The translations under genes and the position numbers were made by a program. Under the pieces are notes generated by a model. That model saw nothing but the letters and a program-made list of their open reading frames with translations. It did no database searches and had not been told where the DNA came from. From an uncultured Collinsella sp. (GTDB taxonomy: Bacteria > Actinomycetota > Coriobacteriia > Coriobacteriales > Coriobacteriaceae), in NCBI GenBank assembly GCA_900556515.1, contig USPH01000027.1, positions 1 to 10,678 on the forward strand: 10,678 nucleotides of DNA, in the 5' to 3' direction. Every line of letters starts with the position of its first letter. Within the stretch, counting starts at the first letter, position 1. Positions 5,922 through 10,678 of this stretch are shown here, piece after piece.

Positions 5922-8282
5922 CTAAGCCAACCCCAGCAATATGCCCGCCGAATGCACGACAAACGCCACGATCCAGGCGACTGCCACCTGAAACGCGAAC
6001 ACGGCAACGGCGTAGCGCGCGCCCAGCTCGCTCTTGACGGCGCCGATCGCAGCCACGCACGGCGGGTACAGCAACGTAAAGACCAGGAACACGTAAGCGG
6101 TAAACGGCGAAAACATGGTCGACAGTGCCGCGGGCGAGGTCGCGCCCAAAAGCACGGTGAGGGTCGAGATGACACTCTCCTTGGCGATAAGTCCGGTGAC
6201 GAGCGCCGTGGATGCGCGCCAATCGCCAAAGCCAAGCGGCGCCAGCGCCGGCGCGATGATGCTGCCGAGGCCCGCAAGCAGGCTTTGCGACTGATCGGCG
6301 ACCACATTAAAGCGGATATCGAACGTCTGAAGGAACCAGATGACCACCGTAGCGGCAAAGATAATGGTAAAGGCCTTGGTAATAAAGTCTTTGGCCTTAT
6401 CCCATGCCAGCATCACTGTCGTCTTGATGCTCGGCAGGCGGTAATTGGGAAGCTCCATGATAAATGGCACCGGATCGCCCTTAAATGCCGTGCGGTTGAG
6501 CACCAAAGCCGCAATGCAGCCGACCACGATACCGATCAGATAGAGCGAGACCATGGCGGGAACCGTCGCCTGTGGGAAAAACGCCCCGCACAGCAGACCG
6601 TAGACCGGCAACTTGGCCGAGCAGCTCATGAACGGCGTGAGCATGACCGTCATCTTGCGGTCGTGCTCGGATGGGAGCGTACGGGTCGACATGATAGCCG
6701 GCACGGTGCAGCCAAACCCGACGAGCATGGGCACAAAGCTGCGGCCCGACAGGCCAAAACGACGCAGCACCTTATCCATGACAAAGGCGACGCGCGCCAT
6801 GTAGCCCGAGTCTTCCAGAATGGAGAGGAACAAGAAGAGCACGACGATAATCGGCAGGAAGGTCAGCACGCTGCCCACACCCGTAAGCACACCGTCGACA
6901 GCCAGCGAGCGCACCACGTCGTTGGTGCCGAACGCCTTGAGGCCCGCATCGGCCGAGGCGATGATGGCAGCGATGCCGTCCTCCATGAGTCCCTGCAACG
7001 CCGCGCCGATCACGCCAAACGTCAGCCAAAAAACGAGACCCATGATCACCAGGAACGCCGGGATGGCCGTGTAACGACCTGTCAGGATGCGGTCGATCTT
7101 GACGGAGCGCACGTGCTCGCGGCTCTCGTGCGGCTTGACGACGCAGCGCCCACACACGTCGCCGATGAAGCTAAAGCGCATATCGGCCAGCGCGGACAGG
7201 CGGTCGGTGCCGGCCTCGCCCTCCATCTGGGTAATGATGTGCTCGATGGCGTCGAGCTCGTTGCGATCCAGGTGAAGCGCCTCGGTCACCAGCTCGTCGC
7301 CCTCAACCAGCTTGGTCGCCGCAAAACGCACGGGAATGTGCGCCGTCGCGGCATGGTCCTCGATAAGGTTGGCAATGCCGTGAATACAGCGATGCAGTGC
7401 ACCGCCGTCTGGGCCATCGGGTGCGCAGAAGTCCAGGCGGCCGGGACGCTCGCGGAAACGCGCCACATGCAGGGCATGGTCCACCAGCTCGCCGATACCC
7501 TCGTTGCGTGCGGCGCTAATGGGGACGACCGGCACGCCCAACAGACTCTCGAGCAGGTTGACGTCAATGGCGCCGCCGTTGGTCGTCACCTCGTCCATCA
7601 TGTTGAGCGCGATGACCATGGGGCGGTCGAGCTCCATAAGCTGCAGCGTCAGGTACAGGTTACGCTCGATGTTGGTGGCGTCGATGATATCGATGATGGC
7701 GTCGGGGTTTTCGTCAAGGATGAATTGACGGCTAACGATCTCTTCGCCCGTGTACGGCGACAGCGAATAGATGCCAGGCAGGTCGGTAACGCCCGCCTCG
7801 GGGTGGTTGCGGATAGTGCCATCTTTGCGGTCGACCGTCACGCCGGGAAAGTTGCCGACATGCTGGTTGGAGCCCGTCAGCTGGTTAAACAGCGTGGTCT
7901 TGCCGCAGTTTTGGTTACCGGCAAGGGCAAAATGCAGCGGCGCACCCTCGGGCACGGCCGTCTTTGCCGCGCGGGGCGAATACGTCCCCTCGCCGAGTGC
8001 CGGGTGCTCCGTCGTGCCGATTGCGGCGTTAGCGCGCGGACCCGTATCTGTGTCGTGAACACCCACGAGCTCAATCCGTGCGGCATCGTCCTTGCGCAGC
8101 GTCAACTCGTAGCCACGCAGGCGAATCTCGAGCGGGTCGCCCATGGGGGCGTACTTCATCATGGTGACTTCGGTGCCCGGTGTTAGGCCCATGTCCAAAA
8201 TATGTTGTCGGAGTGCCTGGTCGTCCGATGCCACCGATGCGACAACGGCGTCCTTTCCAATCTCGAGCGTATCGAGCTTCAC
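5922..8282 (-). CDS. feoB: Fused FeoA-FeoB ferrous iron transporter
   Basis: A 786-residue inner-membrane Fe(II) uptake protein with FeoA and FeoB joined in one chain. The N-terminal FeoA-like SH3 domain covers residues 1 to about 73 and includes ILDMGLTPGTEV. A linker of about 40 residues follows, then the GTPase domain: G1 GNQNCGKT (122-129), NFPGVTVDRKDG (144-155, with the G2 Thr), G3 DLPG (167-170) and G4 NMMD (227-230). A helical region leads to the membrane domain from about residue 400, with the conserved FeoB segments VGFGCTVPAIMSTRTL, FMSCSAKLPVYG, IAKESVISTL and YPPCVAAIGAVKSE. The cysteines in these are part of the proposed iron path. The GTG at 8282 is chosen because GGAGG (8292-8296) lies 9 nt upstream and FeoA similarity begins there. 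No separate feoA, feoC or iron regulator gene is nearby, so it is probably transcribed alone. Tandem operator-like sites just upstream suggest metal-dependent repression. Ferrous iron is expected in anoxic habitats such as the gut. Confidence 0.96.
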   Translation of the reverse strand: MKLDTLEIGKDAVVASVASDDQALRQHILDMGLTPGTEVTMMKYAPMGDPLEIRLRGYELTLRKDDAARIELVGVHDTDTGPRANAAIGTTEHPALGEGTYSPRAAKTAVPEGAPLHFALAGNQNCGKTTLFNQLTGSNQHVGNFPGVTVDRKDGTIRNHPEAGVTDLPGIYSLSPYTGEEIVSRQFILDENPDAIIDIIDATNIERNLYLTLQLMELDRPMVIALNMMDEVTTNGGAIDVNLLESLLGVPVVPISAARNEGIGELVDHALHVARFRERPGRLDFCAPDGPDGGALHRCIHGIANLIEDHAATAHIPVRFAATKLVEGDELVTEALHLDRNELDAIEHIITQMEGEAGTDRLSALADMRFSFIGDVCGRCVVKPHESREHVRSVKIDRILTGRYTAIPAFLVIMGLVFWLTFGVIGAALQGLMEDGIAAIIASADAGLKAFGTNDVVRSLAVDGVLTGVGSVLTFLPIIVVLFLFLSILEDSGYMARVAFVMDKVLRRFGLSGRSFVPMLVGFGCTVPAIMSTRTLPSEHDRKMTVMLTPFMSCSAKLPVYGLLCGAFFPQATVPAMVSLYLIGIVVGCIAALVLNRTAFKGDPVPFIMELPNYRLPSIKTTVMLAWDKAKDFITKAFTIIFAATVVIWFLQTFDIRFNVVADQSQSLLAGLGSIIAPALAPLGFGDWRASTALVTGLIAKESVISTLTVLLGATSPAALSTMFSPFTAYVFLVFTLLYPPCVAAIGAVKSELGARYAVAVFAFQVAVAWIVAFVVHSAGILLGLA

Positions 8283-8323
8283 GTCCGTGTTCCTCCCCCG
8301 GCGCCCACAGGGCGTTGCATTTT

Positions 8324-8357
8324 GTTTACCATGACTAACCGTTTGCCATGGCTAACC
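8324..8357. promoter_or_regulatory. Tandem 17-bp operator-like repeats upstream of feoAB (putative DtxR/IdeR-type metal box)
   Basis: GTTTACCATGACTAACC (8324-8340) is followed directly by GTTTGCCATGGCTAACC (8341-8357); they are identical at 15 of 17 positions. Each is an imperfect palindrome centred on CATG, and on the minus strand each begins GGTTAG. The DtxR/IdeR consensus TTAGGTTAGSCTAACCTAA contains the same GGTTAG half-site, but here the two halves are further apart. They lie 42-75 nt before the feoAB start, a position suited to repression. A weak -10 candidate, TATCAT on the minus strand, lies just upstream near 8371-8376. The binding protein is not encoded in this window. Confidence 0.55.
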
Positions 8358-8449
8358 AATTTTAAGCTTACATGATAGCGTGAACACACAATGACGTTCA
8401 ATCAGCAGATTGGCGCAATGGGGACAGGCAGGAGAGTTCAGGGCCATAG

Positions 8450-8640
8450 TTTCCCGATGAGGCCTCTCGGGGAAACTACATCCCAGAATTCTGGCTCGAA
8501 ACGGGATATGGTTTCCCAAACAGGCCTCTTACGGAAAATGCATCCCGGAATCCCCACTCGAAACGGGACGCACTTTCCCAGTCGAGGCCCTATGGGAAAC
8601 CGTGTCCCACCTTGAAGGGGGGACTGGGATGCAGTTTCCG
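8450..8640. repeat. Three copies and a partial copy of a 62-bp tandem repeat with internal inverted repeats
   Basis: Units begin with TTTCCC at 8450, 8512 and 8574, and a partial one starts at 8635, so spacing is 62, 62 and 61 nt. The shared pattern is TTTCCC-N4-AGGCCTC-N4-GGAAA, then CATCCC, then CTCGAAACGGGA and back to TTTCCC. CTCGAAACGGGA is identical in units 1 and 2 (8495-8506 and 8557-8568). Unit 3 is diverged in its second half. Each unit can fold into two hairpins, TTTCCC with GGGAAA and ATCCC with GGGAT. Unit 1 contains the self-complementary cores GAGGCCTC and CCAGAATTCTGG. This looks like a REP/BIME-like intergenic element rather than coding DNA. Confidence 0.75.
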
Positions 8641-8661
8641 GGCGGGGCATCAAAAACGAAG

Positions 8662-8724
8662 TTGCGGTGGAATAGTTCCTGGATGGACTGGTTGATGCCC
8701 CAGATAGGAACTATTTCACCGCAA
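8662..8724. repeat. 19-bp inverted repeat (long hairpin), possible MITE or terminator of the hydrolase gene
   Basis: Left arm TTGCGGTGGAATAGTTCCT (8662-8680) and right arm AGGAACTATTTCACCGCAA (8706-8724) are complementary at 18 of 19 positions, the remaining pair being G-T. The loop is 25 nt. Read on the minus strand it lies 30 nt after the hydrolase stop codon, and TTTTT (8652-8656) follows a few bases after the stem, so it could end hydrolase transcription. The length of the stem and the 63-bp total size would also fit a small inverted-repeat mobile element. No target duplication was identified. Confidence 0.6.
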
Positions 8725-8753
8725 GTTATTGAAGGGCTGGGATGCCCGTCCTC

Positions 8754-9653
8754 TTACAGATGGCGCTCCAGGAAGCGGAAGGCTAGGCGAATCCAAGGGC
8801 GGACCGCCACCTGCTTGTCCTCGTTGTCGACCGCGGTGTTGGCGTTGCCGAGCGAAAGGCCGTGACCACCCTGGTCGAAGACGTGCATCTCGCATGCAAC
8901 GCCCTCCTCGGCCATGCGCTGCGCAAACGGGTAGACCTGCGCGATCGGCGCCGTCTTGTCGTCGGACACGCCCCACACAAAGGTCGGTGGCATCTGACGC
9001 GAAACATGCGTGGTGGGGCAGATGTCGGCCAGATGCTCGTCAGTTGCCTCGCCGCCCGTCACCATCGACAGGTAGTCGTTGAGCAAATCGCGCCCCGTCT
9101 TGCCGCCCGTCTTGGGCACACGCAAGTCAATGCGCGGATCGCGCGTCTGCATGTCACGCACATAGGCAAAGTCGAGCAATGGATAGCCCAGCACCACGGC
9201 ATCGGGACGAATGTCGTCCGGACACGCCCCGGCAAGTGCCGCGAAGGGGCCGGTCTTCCACTGTGTTGCCAGCGAGGCGCAGATCATACCGCCCGCCGAG
9301 AATCCCACGACGCACACGCGCTTAGGATCGACATGCCACTCGTCGGCGTTGGCGCGCACCGTGGCGACCATCTTGGCAAGATCCGCCTGGGGGTGCGGAA
9401 AGCCCACGTCACCCGTAGAACTCGTGACATAGTTGAGCACAAAGGCCTGGTAGCCGTGATCCAAAAACGCAAACGCCACGGGATCCTGCTCATGCGGAGC
9501 GATATGCGTAAACGCACCTCCGCCGCAGATAATCACGGCAGGGCGGCGGCCATTCGGTTTATCGGGCAGCGGCTCGGCACCCAAATACGTAAAGGTCGCC
9601 GGATATTCCTCGGTCGGCTCCTCGCCCCACAGCGCATGGTTCTCGACAATCAT
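8754..9653 (-). CDS. Alpha/beta hydrolase, esterase/lipase-like (BD-FAE/carboxylesterase type)
   Basis: A 299-residue enzyme with the alpha/beta-hydrolase fold, probably a cytoplasmic carboxyl- or acetyl-ester hydrolase since no signal peptide is seen. The oxyanion-hole segment VIICGGGAFTHIAPHEQ (40-56) is the family's HGGG-type loop with Cys in place of the His. The nucleophile elbow is GFSAGG (S119), the acid is probably D231 or D232 in WGVSDDKTAP, and the histidine is H264 in DQGGHGLSLG. Together these give a complete Ser-Asp-His triad. The C-terminus PWIRLAFRFLERHL is usual for this group, which includes acetyl-xylan esterases and promiscuous esterases. The ATG at 9653 is chosen because AAGGGAG (9659-9665) lies 5 nt upstream and leaves a standard family length. 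The frame continues open to an ATG at 9860, but that would run into the EIIA promoter. It stands alone, divergent from EIIA; the natural substrate cannot be told. Confidence 0.88.
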   Translation of the reverse strand: MIVENHALWGEEPTEEYPATFTYLGAEPLPDKPNGRRPAVIICGGGAFTHIAPHEQDPVAFAFLDHGYQAFVLNYVTSSTGDVGFPHPQADLAKMVATVRANADEWHVDPKRVCVVGFSAGGMICASLATQWKTGPFAALAGACPDDIRPDAVVLGYPLLDFAYVRDMQTRDPRIDLRVPKTGGKTGRDLLNDYLSMVTGGEATDEHLADICPTTHVSRQMPPTFVWGVSDDKTAPIAQVYPFAQRMAEEGVACEMHVFDQGGHGLSLGNANTAVDNEDKQVAVRPWIRLAFRFLERHL

Positions 9654-9779
9654 ATGTGCTCCCTTCGCGCAAATTAAGCGCCCTTGTTTTTTGCCTTCAA
9701 GCGTACCCCACTTGAACCCGTGGCGCAGAAACACTCCGGCAATAAGTTTCCCTTCAACTGATATATCACATAATCCCAG

Positions 9780-9808
9780 TTCAGAGGTATCGTTGAGCAG
9801 CGTAGAAT
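9780..9808 (+). promoter_or_regulatory. Candidate promoter of the EIIA(Glc) gene
   Basis: TTCAGA (9780-9785, 4 of 6 to the -35 consensus) and TAGAAT (9803-9808, 5 of 6 to the -10 consensus) are separated by 17 nt. This predicts transcription starting near 9815 and a leader of about 80 nt before the start codon at 9897. The palindrome at 9840-9849 would then lie within the transcribed leader. Confidence 0.45.
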
Positions 9809-9839
9809 AGAGGCGTTGACCAAGCCGCGAAACACATGT

Positions 9840-9849
9840 GAAACGTTTC
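9840..9849. promoter_or_regulatory. GAAACGTTTC palindrome, LacI/CcpA-type operator candidate
   Basis: GAAACGTTTC is a perfect 10-bp palindrome in the context TGTGAAACGTTTCCGGCA. Operators of LacI-family sugar regulators, including catabolite-responsive cre sites, commonly have a central CG and AAACGNTT-like arms. The site lies about 25 nt after the predicted start and 48 nt before the EIIA start codon, where a bound repressor would block elongation. The regulator is not in this window. Confidence 0.45.
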
Positions 9850-9896
9850 CGGCAAACCAAACGCGCGATATGCGCCTATTTAAGTTGGAGGCAACT

Positions 9897-10460
9897 ATGG
9901 GTCTGCTCGATTCGCTTAAGTCCACCTTCACCTCGACCGGCGAGGCGTCCGTTCCGCCCGCAGCAAGCTTCGCTACCCGCGAAGGCGTCATCTATGCCCC
10001 CATCAACGGCGTGCTCGTCAACCTGGACGAGGTTCCCGACGAGACGATCGCCTCGGGCATGCTTGGCCAGGGCTATGGCATCGAGCCCATTACCGGCACC
10101 GTCTATGCGCCCGCCAACGGCCGCATCGGTGCCACCACTGTCACCAACCACTCCATCGGCATGATTACCGAGGACGGCCTGCGCGTGTTCATCCATGTTG
10201 GCCTGGGCACCGTGGAAATGAACGGCAAGGGTTTTGCCCGCTTTGTCGAGATGGGCGATGTGGTCAAGGCAGGCCAGCCGCTCATCAGCTTCGACCGCGA
10301 GGCCATTAAGGCCGCTGGTCACGAGGACATCGTGACCGTCATCGTCTCCGAGCTCGATCGTCTTAAGAGCATCGACCATGTCGGCGAATCTGGAACGCTT
10401 ATCGGCGGCAACCCGCTCGTCAAGCTGGGCGACCCGCTGCTGGTAGCCAAGACCAAGTAG
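9897..10460 (+). CDS. crr: PTS glucose-type EIIA component (EIIA-Glc, Crr-like)
   Basis: A 187-residue soluble phosphocarrier that takes phosphate from HPr and passes it to the EIIB domains of glucose-family permeases. The fold signature is clear: VIYAPINGVLVNLDEVPDET (31-50), GYGIEPITGTVYAPANG (59-75 region), TNHSIGMI with H75, and LRVFIHVGLGTVEMNGKGF with the phosphorylated H90. These are the same residue numbers as the active-site pair in E. coli EIIA(Glc). The C-terminal VIVSELDRLKSID and GNPLVKLGDPLLVAK complete the domain. No EIIB or EIIC is attached, so it acts in trans and is the natural partner for the EIICB at 3942-5606. The ATG at 9897 is preceded by GGAGG (9887-9891) 5 nt away; the frame extends upstream without similarity. 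It has its own promoter and a strong terminator, so it is a single-gene unit. Whether it also regulates other systems, as in enteric bacteria, is unknown here. Confidence 0.95.
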   Translation: MGLLDSLKSTFTSTGEASVPPAASFATREGVIYAPINGVLVNLDEVPDETIASGMLGQGYGIEPITGTVYAPANGRIGATTVTNHSIGMITEDGLRVFIHVGLGTVEMNGKGFARFVEMGDVVKAGQPLISFDREAIKAAGHEDIVTVIVSELDRLKSIDHVGESGTLIGGNPLVKLGDPLLVAKTK

Positions 10461-10497
10461 CCAGGCCCCGCGCCATACAGCCAAAAGGCACCTCGTC

Positions 10498-10537
10498 AAG
10501 CGCCCGCGACCATTTGGCCGCGGGCGCTTTTCGTTTG
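10498..10537 (+). terminator. Strong intrinsic terminator after the EIIA gene
   Basis: AAGCGCCCGCG (10498-10508) pairs with CGCGGGCGCTT (10519-10529), giving an 11-bp, mostly GC stem with a 10-nt loop. It is followed by TTTTCGTTT. It begins 37 nt after the EIIA stop codon and is the clearest terminator in the window. Confidence 0.9.
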
Positions 10538-10586
10538 AAAAACCATCCCGCCAATGCCTTATCTGTATAGCCCAAATGAGCCGAGC

Positions 10587-10595
10587 TGCTAGAAT
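10587..10595 (+). promoter_or_regulatory. Extended -10 promoter for the last gene
   Basis: TGCTAGAAT (10587-10595) is a TGn-extended -10 hexamer matching the consensus at 5 of 6 positions, 46 nt before the GTG start codon. No good -35 box was found at the usual distance. The layout repeats that of the exporter promoter at 522-530. Confidence 0.5.
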
Positions 10596-10641
10596 ATCGA
10601 ACTGTATGGATAACTATCATTCAACCGTTATGGGAGGATAC

Positions 10642-10678
10642 GTGAACCGCACCAAAATCGCGCAGCTCTATGCCGATG
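10642..10678 (+). CDS. Start of a gene, tentatively asparaginyl-tRNA synthetase (partial)
   Basis: Only the first 12 codons are inside the window, reading MNRTKIAQLYAD from a GTG start. GGGAGG (10632-10637) lies 4 nt upstream and decides this start over the in-frame ATG at 10630, which overlaps that binding site. The opening RTKIAQLYAD resembles, from memory, the N-terminus of bacterial asparaginyl-tRNA synthetases (AsnS), where a short helix with this pattern precedes the anticodon-binding OB fold. Twelve residues are too few to be sure. The gene follows the EIIA terminator and has its own promoter, so it is not in the EIIA operon. Confidence 0.45.
   Translation, partial: MNRTKIAQLYAD

Noticed and set aside
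5952..8186. A 744-codon open frame on the plus strand opposite feoAB
   Set aside because: The translation is rich in His, Arg, Asp and Gln without domain character, typical of the antisense frame of a GC-rich gene. The minus strand clearly encodes FeoAB.
8450..8640. A CRISPR array
   Set aside because: Conserved and variable parts are interleaved within each 62-bp unit and no constant repeat with unique spacers exists. There are no cas genes nearby.
8391..8653. Small open frames on both strands across the tandem repeat
   Set aside because: Their codons simply translate the repeat units and hairpins; both strands are open at once, and neither has a good ribosome binding site.
8862..9677. A 271-codon plus-strand open frame opposite the hydrolase
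   Set aside because: It shows no domain and mirrors the hydrolase codons; the complete catalytic triad lies on the minus strand.
9654..9860. N-terminal extension of the hydrolase by 69 codons
   Set aside because: The frame is open but covers the EIIA promoter region, has no family similarity, and the ATG at 9653 has a good ribosome binding site.

Overview
The window looks like part of a chromosome from a high-GC, anaerobic, gut-type actinobacterium, most likely Coriobacteriia and plausibly Collinsella. This is inferred from the gene style (fused FeoA-FeoB, PTS sugar uptake with GH4 hydrolases, RpiR control) and codon usage. No rRNA or marker gene is present to prove it. No tRNA, rRNA, insertion sequence, phage gene or CRISPR array was seen.

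Layout, left to right. (1) 1-484 (-): the N-terminal part of a SotB/AraJ-type MFS exporter with an extended -10 promoter. (2) 660-1487 (-): an unrecognised multi-pass membrane protein in noticeably AT-richer DNA. (3) 1578-5606: a sugar cassette of a GH4 6-phosphoglycosidase (-), a divergent RpiR-type regulator (+), and an EIICB sugar permease of the glucose/maltose/alpha-glucoside PTS family (-) that converges on the regulator. The gene content matches the Bacillus glv/mal system (GH4, RpiR, EIICB). The 175-nt GH4/rpiR intergenic region holds a 15-nt palindrome and a set of mutually exclusive inverted repeats reaching the rpiR ribosome binding site. (4) 5922-8282 (-): a fused FeoA-FeoB ferrous iron transporter. 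It has two adjacent 17-bp operator-like repeats upstream that resemble DtxR/IdeR half-sites. (5) 8283-8753: gene-free DNA holding the Feo regulatory region, about three copies of a 62-bp tandem repeat, and a 19-bp-stem inverted repeat. (6) 8754-9653 (-): an alpha/beta hydrolase (esterase-like). (7) 9897-10460 (+): a stand-alone EIIA(Glc) with both active-site histidines, a LacI/CcpA-like palindrome upstream and a strong terminator downstream. (8) 10642-end (+): the first 12 codons of another gene, tentatively asparaginyl-tRNA synthetase.

How the genes may work together: the EIICB has no EIIA domain, and a free EIIA(Glc) lies about 4.3 kb away, so EIIA could phosphorylate it in trans. Imported sugar would arrive as a 6-phosphoglycoside, be cut by the GH4 enzyme in the cytoplasm, and the phosphosugar would be sensed by the SIS domain of the RpiR protein. 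Iron uptake, the hydrolase and the exporter appear functionally separate. The AT-richer stretch at about 485-5900 between GC-rich flanks suggests the cassette and the membrane protein are accessory DNA.
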